Assembly (NCBI RefSeq): GCF_902506495.1
Contig: NZ_LR733264.1
Location: forward strand, 62,001-126,000
Length of the DNA: 64,000 bases
Reading direction: 5' to 3'
Source of the DNA: Pseudomonas sp. 8O
Lineage (GTDB): Bacteria; Pseudomonadota; Gammaproteobacteria; Pseudomonadales; Pseudomonadaceae
The notes under the pieces were generated by a model. That model saw only the letters and a program-made list of their open reading frames with translations. It searched no databases and was not told where the DNA came from. A program made the position numbers and the translations under genes. Positions within the stretch are counted from its first letter, which is position 1. The number at the start of each line of letters is the position of its first letter. Positions 18,868 to 26,980 of this stretch are shown here, one piece after another.

Positions 18868-18881
18868 GGTCGCCCCCTGTC

Positions 18882-19403
18882 TCACACTGCGACGCCTCGG
18901 ATTACGGCAACCGTGCAGTTGTAGATGCTCGACTTGGCGGCCAGGCACCAGTTGATGTCGTTGTTGTTGAACGGCCGGTACAGCGGCTCCTCGCTGTCGT
19001 TGCGGGTACAGGCGCACTGAGCGCAGCTGTGCTTACCGCAGCAGTCGTTGTAGGCAATGATGTAGTCCTTGTCATCGCCCGGGTTGCGGCAGGTGCCGAT
19101 CCAGGTAACTTGCGATACTTCGGTGCCCGGTGGGCAGGAGGTCACGGTGCCGCCGCAGCAGCTGCACAGGAAGCCGTCGATGGAGCAGTAGCGCCAGTAA
19201 TCGCAGCTGTTGGGGTCGCCTGGGTCACCGGCTTTCGGTGCCTCGGCGGCCAGCGCCTTGCTGGTGCGGTCAATGGGCAGCAGCACCGGCAGAGCGGCAC
19301 CGGCGACCATCAGCGAGCCGAGGCGACCGAGAAAGTTGCGTCGTGAGGTGGTGTTGGCCACATGGCGAGTGGAGCGTTCGAACAGGCGGTCTAGCAATTT
19401 CAT
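18882..19403 (-). CDS. aauA: TTQ-bearing small subunit of aromatic amine dehydrogenase
   Basis: This catalytic beta subunit of a periplasmic quinoprotein oxidises primary amines to aldehydes and ammonia. The 173-residue precursor has a twin-arginine leader (SRRNFLGRLG) and a cysteine-rich mature part with NSCDYWRYCSIDGFLCSCC. The two tryptophans that would form tryptophan tryptophylquinone are Trp101 (VTWIGTC) and Trp152 (INWCLA). Asp120 (YNDCCG) fits the catalytic base. The spacings 101-120-152 equal those I recall for the Alcaligenes faecalis enzyme (109-128-160). The partner context (feaR, feaB) favours aromatic over methylamine substrates. Confidence 0.9.
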   Translation of the reverse strand: MKLLDRLFERSTRHVANTTSRRNFLGRLGSLMVAGAALPVLLPIDRTSKALAAEAPKAGDPGDPNSCDYWRYCSIDGFLCSCCGGTVTSCPPGTEVSQVTWIGTCRNPGDDKDYIIAYNDCCGKHSCAQCACTRNDSEEPLYRPFNNNDINWCLAAKSSIYNCTVAVIRGVAV

Positions 19404-19419
19404 GTCAGGGCTCCCTGGC

Positions 19420-20031
19420 TCAGTGGTTGTGCGCGCCGTGGGCGTGCTGGCTGTTGTGCAGGTACTGCTGGAGGGTGGCGCTACCCAGGTGCTCGGTCTC
19501 GAACAGGCTGTCGAGGTGCTCGCGGGAGTTCACCAGGCCCTTGGCGCGCAGCACGCCAGCGTTATCGATCAGGGCCGCATAGGGCAGTTTGCCGATCTGG
19601 TAGGTCATGCCCACTTCGGGGCTTACCACGTAGGTGGCGTCTTCCAGCTTGTGTTCAGCTATCAGGGTCTTCTGCGCATCCATGTCGCCGTCGCTGACGT
19701 AGAGCACGTCGAGACGATGGGCTTGTTCCTTGGCGATGGACTTGATCGACGGCAGCAGGGATTTGCAGATCGGGCAGGTGGGCGATAGGAAGAACAGCAG
19801 CTGCGCCTTCTCGCCGGCATAGCCTATGTTCACCGGACGCCCGCTGCGGTCGGCGGCAGTCAGTTGCGGTGCGGGCTCGTTGACGGCCACGCCTTTGTCG
19901 ACCATGAGCGCGCCGGCTGGCGCCAGGCGACCATGCAGAACACCGATCTGGCGTACCAGCCCCATGACGGCGAAGGCCAGGGCAATCAGCAGGCACCAGA
20001 GCAGAATGTTAGAAACGATCAGAGCTTCCAT
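19420..20031 (-). CDS. aauD: Thioredoxin-like maturation protein AauD/MauD
   Basis: The 203-residue protein has one N-terminal membrane anchor (about residues 8-24) and a thioredoxin-like domain with the redox pair CPIC (Cys86, Cys89). MauD-type proteins help form the six disulfides of the TTQ subunit. A histidine-rich tail (HAHGAHNH) closes the protein. It lies 16 bases upstream of aauA and 3 bases after aauE. Confidence 0.87.
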   Translation of the reverse strand: MEALIVSNILLWCLLIALAFAVMGLVRQIGVLHGRLAPAGALMVDKGVAVNEPAPQLTAADRSGRPVNIGYAGEKAQLLFFLSPTCPICKSLLPSIKSIAKEQAHRLDVLYVSDGDMDAQKTLIAEHKLEDATYVVSPEVGMTYQIGKLPYAALIDNAGVLRAKGLVNSREHLDSLFETEHLGSATLQQYLHNSQHAHGAHNH

Positions 20032-20034
20032 GAT

Positions 20035-20574
20035 TCACCTTCCAATGAGTTTGAGCAGACGGGGGCTGTTGGCCATCAAACCATCAGCAGCGGCGTAGAT
20101 CAGCAGGGCCACGGCACTGGCAGCGATGACGACGAAACCGTCGAACACGCCCAGACCACGGCTCAGTGGAGCGAGACTGGCGACCAGTGCCAATCCCACC
20201 AGAACGGCATTGCGTGCCAGCAGCACCGGGCGAATCGGCTGCGCTTGTTGTGGCCCGGCGCAACCGCAATCGATATCACGTCGGCCACGCCAGAGGTTGA
20301 TGGCTATGGCCAGGGCGTAGCCCGCGAGCAGCGCAGCAGCAGCGAGGGCCGCAACCTGACGAGCCGCTGGAACCAGCAGGGCGAAGGCCAGGGCCGCCTC
20401 GATCCAGGGTAGAACCCGAGCCACGGGGCGCACCAGGGCTTGCGGCAGCAACTGGTATTCCTCCAATTGGCTGGCGAAACGAGCCGGTGCGCGCAGTTTG
20501 TGGGTCGCGGCGCTGGCCAGGATCACCGATACCGCGAGTGCGGCAGCGATGACGAATATCGGATCGGGTTGCAT
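20035..20574 (-). CDS. aauE: Membrane maturation protein AauE/MauE
   Basis: The 179-residue integral membrane protein has four hydrophobic segments and a conserved cysteine pair in DIDCGCAG (Cys103, Cys105), typical of MauE. MauE-type proteins are thought to pass redox equivalents with MauD when the small subunit folds in the periplasm. It lies 12 bases after aauB and 3 bases before aauD. Confidence 0.85.
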   Translation of the reverse strand: MQPDPIFVIAAALAVSVILASAATHKLRAPARFASQLEEYQLLPQALVRPVARVLPWIEAALAFALLVPAARQVAALAAAALLAGYALAIAINLWRGRRDIDCGCAGPQQAQPIRPVLLARNAVLVGLALVASLAPLSRGLGVFDGFVVIAASAVALLIYAAADGLMANSPRLLKLIGR

Positions 20575-20586
20575 GGCTGCACCTCG

Positions 20587-21735
20587 TCAGTGACTGAGTA
20601 TGTGAATCGCGGTCTTGGCGATGCTTTCCACGGTTCCGGTATGTTTGCCGCTGGTCAGGTCGAAGACCTCAAGTCCGCCGACCACATTGGCGCCGAGTAG
20701 TCGCGGCTGGTCATCGGTGGTCGCTTGCAGGCTCCAGATCGGCGCCGGGGCTTCCATAGTGCCGATTCGCTTGCGCGTCTTCAGGTCGTAGACCCAGATG
20801 ATTGTGCTCGGATCTTCCCATTTCAGCGGTTCGTGGGCGTCGTGCATCAGTGCGTACAGGCGATTGAGCTTCGGCGCTACGGCAATCAGTTGCCAACCGC
20901 CCGGCGCCCAGCCAGCTTTCTTGTCGGCGGCTTCGCTGACCAGCTCCCAGGCCGGAATGATCTTCGGCTTCTCGCCAGAGAAGTCCACGGCGCGCACGGT
21001 GCCGGTGGTAGTGACGAAGTAGTAGGTATCGCCCACTGCGTAGGCGCGCTCCACCAGCTTCTCGGCGTTCGGGTCGAAGAAGGCGGTGTGGGTGCGTGCG
21101 CTTTCCTGGCCGGCATCGTCCAGTGTTACCACCTGCAGATTGCCGTCGCCGCACAGCGAGGCGAAGCGGCGTGTGCCGACCGGGTAGTTGAGTACGCAGC
21201 CTGGAATCGAGATCTCGCTGACCACTTTCTTGGCTTGGGTGTCGACCACCGTCACCGAGGTGGAGGGAGTGAAATTGTAGATGTAGATGAAACGGTCATC
21301 CGAGCTGGCTCCCAGAGCGTGGCGTTCCGGCAGCATCACAGCGCGCTTGTTCGGGATTTCCACTTCCCAATCGGGAGAGAGGGTGCTGGTGTTCCAGGCG
21401 GTGAGCACGTCGGTGCGGATGCCGCGAGTGCCGCGCGAGTAGAACAGGTCGGCGGTGTACAGGTACTTGCCATCGTGGCTCAGGGTCGAGGGTGCGGCGA
21501 AACCGGTGCTTACCATGCCAAGCATGCGCTTGCTGTCCGGATCGACCACGGTGATCCGCCCCGTCACCAGGTTCTCGAATTCGGCATCGACGATGTAGGC
21601 GCGGTGCGGCGACGGCGGGAAGGGCAGGGTTTCCTGGCCGATGGTGTCACGGGGAAGCTCGGCATGGGCGCCGAGCCCCACCAGGGACAGACCCAGCGCC
21701 AGGGCGGTCTGTTTGATGATCCGAGGTGTTCGCAT
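20587..21735 (-). CDS. aauB: Large subunit of aromatic amine dehydrogenase
   Basis: The 382-residue precursor has a signal peptide (to about AHA at residue 27) and a seven-bladed beta-propeller of repeated short strands, for example RAYIVDAEFENLVTGRITVVD and DDRFIYIYNFTPSTSV. This is the alpha subunit of methylamine/aromatic amine dehydrogenases. It is the first gene of the operon aauB-E-D-A-cytochrome c. AAGGAG precedes the ATG at 21735. A promoter with TTACAA and TAGGAT boxes lies beside a tandem operator upstream (see the operator entry). Confidence 0.88.
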   Translation of the reverse strand: MRTPRIIKQTALALGLSLVGLGAHAELPRDTIGQETLPFPPSPHRAYIVDAEFENLVTGRITVVDPDSKRMLGMVSTGFAAPSTLSHDGKYLYTADLFYSRGTRGIRTDVLTAWNTSTLSPDWEVEIPNKRAVMLPERHALGASSDDRFIYIYNFTPSTSVTVVDTQAKKVVSEISIPGCVLNYPVGTRRFASLCGDGNLQVVTLDDAGQESARTHTAFFDPNAEKLVERAYAVGDTYYFVTTTGTVRAVDFSGEKPKIIPAWELVSEAADKKAGWAPGGWQLIAVAPKLNRLYALMHDAHEPLKWEDPSTIIWVYDLKTRKRIGTMEAPAPIWSLQATTDDQPRLLGANVVGGLEVFDLTSGKHTGTVESIAKTAIHILSH

Positions 21736-21882
21736 GGAGTTCTCCTTGTTGTCGGGAGTGCGGGGTATTGCCGACGGAGTCGAGCGCAGTCGGACTGAAT
21801 GGCGGGTGAGCATGCAGGCGTTCTCCGAGGGCAAATGATTCGGGATGGGCATCGCCACGATCCTAAAAACGCAGCTAACTGG

Positions 21883-21921
21883 CTTGTAAGCGCCTGCAAG
21901 AAACTTGTATTTGCCTGCCAG
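21883..21921 (-). promoter_or_regulatory. Tandem FeaR-type operator of aauB
   Basis: On the plus strand CTTGTAAGCGCCTGCAAG (21883-21900) and CTTGTATTTGCCTGCCAG (21904-21921) are direct repeats exactly 21 bases apart, about two helical turns. Read toward aauB they contain TGGCA / TGCAG, then 8 bases, then CAAG. This resembles the TGNCA-N8-AAA half-site I recall for E. coli FeaR. The near end is 148 bases from the aauB start. Confidence 0.7.
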
Positions 21922-21963
21922 CGTGCAGGCCTGGCAGCGGCGTGCGATGGGAGGTCGAGCGAT

Positions 21964-22002
21964 CTGGCAGGCGTAGGCAAGTGAATGGCAGGCAGATGAA
22001 AG
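21964..22002 (+). promoter_or_regulatory. Tandem FeaR-type operator of the divergent barrel gene
   Basis: On the plus strand CTGGCAGGCGTAGGCAAG (21964-21981) and ATGGCAGGCAGATGAAAG (21985-22002) are direct repeats 21 bases apart. They are the reverse complement of the aauB-side elements, so the motif again faces its gene. It ends 66 bases before the gene at 22068. Confidence 0.65.
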
Positions 22003-22067
22003 AGTGCGAGAGGGGCAGGGAATAGCGTCGGGGTCTGTCAACTTCACTCACCACTCTGGGGCAACTC

Positions 22068-23393
22068 ATGTCCAAGCTACCCGCCTTCCATCTCTCTACT
22101 CTCGCGCTGCTGCTCGGTGCCGCATTCCCCGCCGGTGCAGTGGAGCTTTACGCCGATGCCGACACGCGCGTGCAGGCCAATCTCGAAGCCGTATTCGGCC
22201 TCTTTCACAGCCGTGAGAACTATGCCCCGAGCGGGCGCCTGGAAGAGGGCAGTTCCTCCTGGCGCGAGGGCTATGTCAAGTATGGCCTGAGTTTTGATCA
22301 GGGCCTGGCAGGCGTGGGCAGCTCCTATGGGGCACTCTCCATGCTCAGTTCCGCTACCTGGGGCGATGGCGATGCCGCTGGTTTCTCCGATGGCTCCGAG
22401 CGCACCACCAAGATCGAGGATGCTTACCTCGGCTGGCGCTCGGGAAATCTCTTCGAGGCGCTCGGCGAGGACGGCGTGGACGTCTCCTTCGGTCGGCAGA
22501 ACGTCATGGTCGGCGATGGTTTCCTGATCAACGGTGATGCGCTGAACATCGGCAAGGGCCTGGCTGACGGCGAATTCAGTCGCGGTGGTGCTTATTACCT
22601 GGCGGCGCGCAAGGCGTTCGATCAGACCGCAGTGCTGCGTCTGGGCGATCAACAGGGCTGGCGTGGCGACCTGATGTGGCTGAAGTCCGACAACCGTGCG
22701 CAGGCCAAGACCGAACTCTACGTCGGTACGCTGGAGCATGTAGCTGATGCCGGTACGGTAGGCCTCACTTATATCCGCACGCGTGATGTCGACGAGCGCT
22801 ACGCTTCGCCCTCGCAGCTCCAACGCAAAAGCATGGAGACCTATAGCCTGCGCGCGGCGGGCAACGCCGGCGTGGAGAACCTGTCGCTGTCCGGCGAGTA
22901 CGCCATGCAGGATCGCGACCAGGGCACCGACGAGAATGCCTGGTACCTGGAGGCCGGCTGGACCTTCGCTGATGTCGCCTGGTCGCCGACGCTCAGCTAT
23001 CGCTATAGCCGTTTCTCGGAAGGTTACGACACGCTGTTCTACGGTTTCAGCCGTGGCTATGGCACCTGGTTCCAGGGTGAGGTAGCGGGCAACTACGCCG
23101 GGCCGTTCAACACCAACAGCCGTGTGCATCACGTCGGCCTGCGTGCCAGTCCGTTGGAGAACCTCAGTGTCGGCGCGCTGTGGTTCGACTTCGATACGCT
23201 CGATCGTGAGCGTGGTGATTTCTCCGGCCGCGAGCTGAATCTCTACGCTCAATGGGGACTGACCGAAAATTTGGTGATGATGCCGGTTGTGGGTCTGTAT
23301 CAGCCGAAGAAAAGTGCCGAGAACGGTGGCGCCCAATTGGGTAACAACGACCGCAACCTTTACAGCCAACTGGTCTTCGCCTTCCACTTCTGA
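22068..23393 (+). CDS. Outer-membrane beta-barrel protein, alginate-export/porin-like
   Basis: The 441-residue protein has a signal peptide (to about AGAVEL at residue 25) and alternating amphipathic strands to the end, with a terminal phenylalanine after FAFH, the usual barrel-assembly signature. Features such as SFGRQNVMVGDGFLINGDALN suggest the alginate-export / DUF1302-like barrels. It is divergent from aauB and shares a mirrored operator with it, so it may admit amines. The substrate is not shown by sequence. Confidence 0.7.
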   Translation: MSKLPAFHLSTLALLLGAAFPAGAVELYADADTRVQANLEAVFGLFHSRENYAPSGRLEEGSSSWREGYVKYGLSFDQGLAGVGSSYGALSMLSSATWGDGDAAGFSDGSERTTKIEDAYLGWRSGNLFEALGEDGVDVSFGRQNVMVGDGFLINGDALNIGKGLADGEFSRGGAYYLAARKAFDQTAVLRLGDQQGWRGDLMWLKSDNRAQAKTELYVGTLEHVADAGTVGLTYIRTRDVDERYASPSQLQRKSMETYSLRAAGNAGVENLSLSGEYAMQDRDQGTDENAWYLEAGWTFADVAWSPTLSYRYSRFSEGYDTLFYGFSRGYGTWFQGEVAGNYAGPFNTNSRVHHVGLRASPLENLSVGALWFDFDTLDRERGDFSGRELNLYAQWGLTENLVMMPVVGLYQPKKSAENGGAQLGNNDRNLYSQLVFAFHF

Positions 23394-23406
23394 TACCCGA
23401 CACACG

Positions 23407-23434
23407 TGCCTCGCCAGTGCTTTATAGCGAGGCA
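23407..23434 (+). terminator. Hairpin after the barrel gene
   Basis: TGCCTCGC (23407-23414) pairs with GCGAGGCA (23427-23434), 13 bases after the stop codon. There is no T-run, so terminator strength is uncertain. Confidence 0.4.
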
Positions 23435-23473
23435 TGGCGGCCTCTGAGTCGCGATGTCACGGTGCAACGATTA

Positions 23474-23494
23474 CGAGAATTATCTATTATCTCG
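23474..23494. promoter_or_regulatory. AT-rich imperfect palindrome before the MarR gene
   Basis: CGAGA (23474-23478) and TCTCG (23490-23494) flank an AT-rich centre 27 bases before the MarR-family start. MarR proteins often bind such sites and repress themselves. The inner bases do not pair, so this is only a candidate. Confidence 0.35.
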
Positions 23495-23521
23495 CCTTAT
23501 TCCCATCGAAGCGGTCTATCC

Positions 23522-23998
23522 ATGAAGGTGCCGAAGAAACGTCGCAATCGCTATAACCCGATCAGCGAAGATTTTCACAAGGAAGAGTTTCCGTTCTATT
23601 GGCTGGTGCGTGTTCACGCCCGCTATTCGATGAGCATGGAGAGGCTGCTGAAGAAGGTCGATCTCGACATTCCTCGTTGGCGCGTTCTCAACATCCTTTA
23701 CGAAACCCAGGATGCGAGTATTTCGGAGATTTCCGAGTTCGCCGTGGCCAAGCTCTCCACCATCACCAAGATCGTCTACCGGATGAAGGACGACGGTCTG
23801 GTCGATACCCGCCAGAGCGATCTCGACGGCCGCGTGACCCAGGTGTCCATCACGGAAAAAGGCCGTCAGGCCTACTTCGCCATGCATGAGGTCACCGCAG
23901 AGCTGTTTCATGCCGGTTTCAAGGGGATGACCGAAGCGCAGATTCGCAAGCTCAATCAGACCCTGGCGAGCATGTTCGACAACTTGTCCGAGATCTGA
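23522..23998 (+). CDS. MarR-family transcriptional regulator, possibly IacR-like
   Basis: The 158-residue protein has a basic N-terminus (KKRRNRYNP), the dimer helix HKEEFPFYWLVRVHARYS, and a winged helix with ISEISEFAVAKLSTITKIVYRMKDDGLV and a wing at RQSDLDGRVTQVSITEKG. Known iac clusters carry a MarR repressor, IacR, and none is seen beside the iac genes here. This gene, 12 kb away, is the only MarR gene in the window and a reasonable candidate. It could equally regulate the amine genes beside it. Confidence 0.75.
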   Translation: MKVPKKRRNRYNPISEDFHKEEFPFYWLVRVHARYSMSMERLLKKVDLDIPRWRVLNILYETQDASISEISEFAVAKLSTITKIVYRMKDDGLVDTRQSDLDGRVTQVSITEKGRQAYFAMHEVTAELFHAGFKGMTEAQIRKLNQTLASMFDNLSEI

Positions 23999-24007
23999 GC
24001 CGCCGAG

Positions 24008-24958
24008 TCAGCCATGCAAGAACGTATGGCCTGCCATCTGGCGGTTCAGGGCGTCGGCCCGATAGGCGCGCGGCGACACGCCGTAGCAGTGCTTGAACAC
24101 GCGCGAGAAATGCGCCGAATCGGTGAAACCCCACTTGTAGGCGATGGTGGTGATCGGTAGCGCCTGGCTGCCGGTGTCGGCCAGTTCCCGCGCGCTGCGT
24201 TCCAGGCGCTGGCGCTGGATGTAGCGGCAGATGCTGTCACCGTCGATCTCGAACTGGCGGTACAGCTTGCGCACCGACACGTTCAGCTTCGCCGCCAGCT
24301 CGGTCGGTGTCGGCGCATTCGGTAGCGACTCGCTGATGATCTTCTCCGCCAGGCGGCGCAGTGGGCGGCCCGGTTCGAGCAGTTGCTCGTCGTGGAAAGC
24401 CGGTGGCAGCAGGGCGATCAATGCGTTTTGTAGGGCGGAACCGTAGTGGTTCTGGGTGGCCGAGCTGAGTTCGCCATTGGCGATCTGCTGCAAGATGCCT
24501 TGTAGCAGGTGTCCAGTCGGGTTTTCCTGCTCCAGCTTGCCAAAGCGTCGAGCTGTTACCGGCAGCAGAGGGTCGACCATATCCCGGCATAGGTGTACCG
24601 ACAGTTGGCGGATCAGCCCTTGCGGCTTCATCTCGAAGGTCTGCGCCGAATCGAGCAGGGCCATGTCGCCGGGGTGCAGCACGAACTCGCGATCACCCTG
24701 GTCGATGGCCATCACACCCTCGCGCTGCATCACCAGGAAATAGTAGCGATCATCGGCGCGGGCACTGTTACCACGCTGGCGGTTGATGGCCAGGGCGTTG
24801 GTGCTGATATCGGCGATTTCCAGGCCGCCCAGGTCGATGCGCTCTATCTCGCCGATGAAGGTTGTGTCATGCCAGGCTGGTCGGGTTTCAAAACGCCCAC
24901 AAACGCTGTGAACGCTATGGTTCCAACGTTCGAAATCACGGGATGTATGCACGCTCAT
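24008..24958 (-). CDS. feaR: AraC-family activator, FeaR-like
   Basis: The 316-residue protein has an N-terminal AraC-binding-like domain and a C-terminal double helix-turn-helix (TELAAKLNVSVRKLYRQF and ITTIAYKWGFTDSAHFSRVFKHCYGVSPRAYR). FeaR activates amine oxidase and phenylacetaldehyde dehydrogenase genes in E. coli. The gene lies between the aau operon and feaB, and 21-bp-spaced tandem elements lie before both. I start at the ATG at 24958. It ends 10 bases from the MarR gene, in convergent orientation. Confidence 0.78.
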   Translation of the reverse strand: MSVHTSRDFERWNHSVHSVCGRFETRPAWHDTTFIGEIERIDLGGLEIADISTNALAINRQRGNSARADDRYYFLVMQREGVMAIDQGDREFVLHPGDMALLDSAQTFEMKPQGLIRQLSVHLCRDMVDPLLPVTARRFGKLEQENPTGHLLQGILQQIANGELSSATQNHYGSALQNALIALLPPAFHDEQLLEPGRPLRRLAEKIISESLPNAPTPTELAAKLNVSVRKLYRQFEIDGDSICRYIQRQRLERSARELADTGSQALPITTIAYKWGFTDSAHFSRVFKHCYGVSPRAYRADALNRQMAGHTFLHG

Positions 24959-25183
24959 GAGGCAGCCTCGCTTTATTCTTGGTGTTTTGGTGCGCTGTTT
25001 GTGTCGTTTCTGCACACTTGGCAAATAACGTGAATATTCAAGCATTTTTTGAGCCAGAAACCGCCATGTGATGTCGTATTGAGATCGGTGGCGGGTTCCG
25101 TGCGGGCGGTCGAATGCCGGCGCGTCCGCGCGTCAGTGAGCCGACTCGGGGGCATGTGAGAATGGGGGCTTGGCGGGGGGAGG

Positions 25184-25214
25184 AACGGGCCGCCGAGAGT
25201 GGCTGGCGGCCCGT
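25184..25214. terminator. Hairpin after feaB
   Basis: ACGGGCCGCC (25184-25193) and GGCGGCCCGT (25205-25214) form a perfect 10-bp stem with an 11-nt loop, 10 bases beyond the feaB stop. Only short T stretches flank it. Confidence 0.5.
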
Positions 25215-25224
25215 TTGCAGCCTG

Positions 25225-26712
25225 TCAGTAGCGGATCATCACCGATTTCAGTTCGGTGTAGTCGTCGATGAAGGCGCTGCCGAATTCACGACCGGTGCCG
25301 GAGGCCTTGATGCCGCCGAAGGGCACCGAGGGGTCGAGGAAGGTATGCATGTTGACGTACACCGTGCCGGCCTCGATCTGCGGGATCAGACGCAGCGCGC
25401 GCGACAGGTCGTTGGTCCACACGCTGGCGGTGAGGCCGAACGCCGAATCGTTGATCAGTGCCGGCAGTTCCTCGACCTCGTCGTAGGGCAGCACGCAGAG
25501 GATCGGGCCGAAGGTTTCTTCGTGCAGCAGGCGATCCTGCGGCCCGTTGGCCAGCACCACGGTCGGCTCGACGAAGTAGCCGGGGCGTGCCAAGGGGTTG
25601 CCGCCGCAGACCACCTGGCTCTGCTCGCGGGCCAGTTGCAGGAATTGTGAAACCTTGTCGAACTGCGGCTTGTTGGCCAGCGGGCCGAAGTTGACGCTCT
25701 CGTCCAGCGGCGAGCCAATGTTCATGCCGTGCAGCGCCGCAGTGAATTTCGCCAGGGTCTCGTCGAGGCGCGAGCGGTGCACGTAGATGCGCTCCGGCGC
25801 GGCGCAGACCTGGCCCTGGTGTACGTAGCCGGTCTGGATCAGGCCAGCCACAGCGCCGTCGATATCGGCGTCGGGCAGCAGCGCGGCGGCGTTCTTGCCG
25901 CCCAGCTCCAGGGTCACGCGGGTGAGGTTGGCGGCCATGGCGCTCTGGCCGACCTTGAGCCCGGTGGGCACCGAGCCGGTGAAGGACACCTTGGCCACCT
26001 GCGGGTGTTCGATCAGGCTGGCGCCGACCTCACCAGTGCCGTTGACCACGTTGAATACGCCCGCCGGTACCCCTGCATCGATGGCCAGTTCGGCCAGGCG
26101 CAGCAGAGTCAGCGGAGTGAACTCGCTGGGCTTGAGTACCAGGGTGCAGCCGGTGGCCAGGGCGGCGGCGATTTTCCAGATGCCGATCATCACCGAGAAA
26201 TTCCACGGCACGATGCCGGCCACCACGCCCACTGGCTCGCGGCGGGTGAAGGCGGTGTACTGCTCGCCAGCCGTGGAGGGGAACGACGGGCTCATGGTCT
26301 CGCCGTTGATCTTGGTCGTCCAGCCGGCGTAGTAGCGCAGGAAGATGGCGCTCTGGCCGACTTCGAACATGCGCGAGAGGTGGATGGACTTGCCGGAGCA
26401 GAGGGTTTCCAGTTGCGCCAATTCCTCTCCATTGGCCTCCATCAGATCGGCCAGGCGATTGAGCACCACGCCGCGCTGATAGGGCGAGGTTTGCGCCCAT
26501 TCGCCCTTGAAGGTACGGCGAGCGGCGGCGATGGCCGACTCGACCTCGTCGGCGGTGGCGCAGGTGATCTGCGCGATCACTTCACCATCGGCCGGGTTGA
26601 CAATGGGGATGCGCTTGCCCGATGTGCCGGCGCGGTGCTGACCGTCGATGAAATGGGCATGGTTGCGCTGAAGGAACTCGCGCACCTGAGGCAGTAACTG
26701 GATTTCGCTCAT
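25225..26712 (-). CDS. feaB: NAD-dependent arylacetaldehyde dehydrogenase, FeaB-like
   Basis: The enzyme would oxidise phenyl-, 4-hydroxyphenyl- or indole-3-acetaldehyde, the products of the amine dehydrogenase, to the acids. The 495-residue protein shows VPWNFSVMIGIWK (Asn171), KPSEFTP, FTGSVPTG, the general base Glu269 in VTLELGGKN and the nucleophile Cys303 in GQVCAAPERI. Two tandem FeaR-type operators lie upstream. The likely role here is to supply indole-3-acetate to the iac pathway and other arylacetates to pathways outside the window. Confidence 0.87.
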   Translation of the reverse strand: MSEIQLLPQVREFLQRNHAHFIDGQHRAGTSGKRIPIVNPADGEVIAQITCATADEVESAIAAARRTFKGEWAQTSPYQRGVVLNRLADLMEANGEELAQLETLCSGKSIHLSRMFEVGQSAIFLRYYAGWTTKINGETMSPSFPSTAGEQYTAFTRREPVGVVAGIVPWNFSVMIGIWKIAAALATGCTLVLKPSEFTPLTLLRLAELAIDAGVPAGVFNVVNGTGEVGASLIEHPQVAKVSFTGSVPTGLKVGQSAMAANLTRVTLELGGKNAAALLPDADIDGAVAGLIQTGYVHQGQVCAAPERIYVHRSRLDETLAKFTAALHGMNIGSPLDESVNFGPLANKPQFDKVSQFLQLAREQSQVVCGGNPLARPGYFVEPTVVLANGPQDRLLHEETFGPILCVLPYDEVEELPALINDSAFGLTASVWTNDLSRALRLIPQIEAGTVYVNMHTFLDPSVPFGGIKASGTGREFGSAFIDDYTELKSVMIRY

Positions 26713-26838
26713 GGAGGACTCCGGGGAGGGGCGGCCCGAGGTTCTGGGCCTCTGTGGCCGGCTGGGGTACCCGGGCGCCGATGGGCTCGGGCCGGGAATA
26801 TCTGGGCGCTATTCATAGCACCCGACCAGCGAGGGAAA

Positions 26839-26877
26839 ATTGATCATGGCGGACAGCTTGTTGTAGATGCCTGCCAC
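26839..26877 (-). promoter_or_regulatory. FeaR-type tandem operator of feaB, proximal pair
   Basis: On the plus strand GTTGTAGATGCCTGCCAC (26860-26877) matches the best aauB element at 15 of 18 positions. ATTGATCATGGCGGACAG (26839-26856), exactly 21 bases away, matches at about 10. Orientation toward the gene is the same as at aauB. It ends 127 bases before the feaB start. Confidence 0.6.
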
Positions 26878-26980
26878 TCTGGCGCCGTCAGTGCCGGGCG
26901 GCCCTGACTCGCGCCCAGGCTTCGTCGAGTACCTGCTTCTGTCGGGGCGGCAGGCTTTCCAGCAGGTAGCTGCGGCCCTG

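Larger units (their letters stand above)
21736..22067. promoter_or_regulatory. Divergent aauB / outer-membrane-barrel control region
   Basis: The 332-base gap has no gene. For aauB, minus-strand boxes TTACAA (21884-21889) and TAGGAT (21860-21865) are 18 bases apart and fit a sigma-70 promoter. The TTACAA box overlaps the nearest operator element, as expected for a class II AraC-type activator. The rightward promoter is less clear. Confidence 0.55.

Noticed and set aside
18882..21735. Calling the operon methylamine dehydrogenase (mau).
   Set aside because: Spacing of the TTQ and catalytic residues, absence of mauF/G/L/M and amicyanin, and the FeaR/FeaB neighbours favour the aromatic amine type. 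The distinction still needs a phylogeny.
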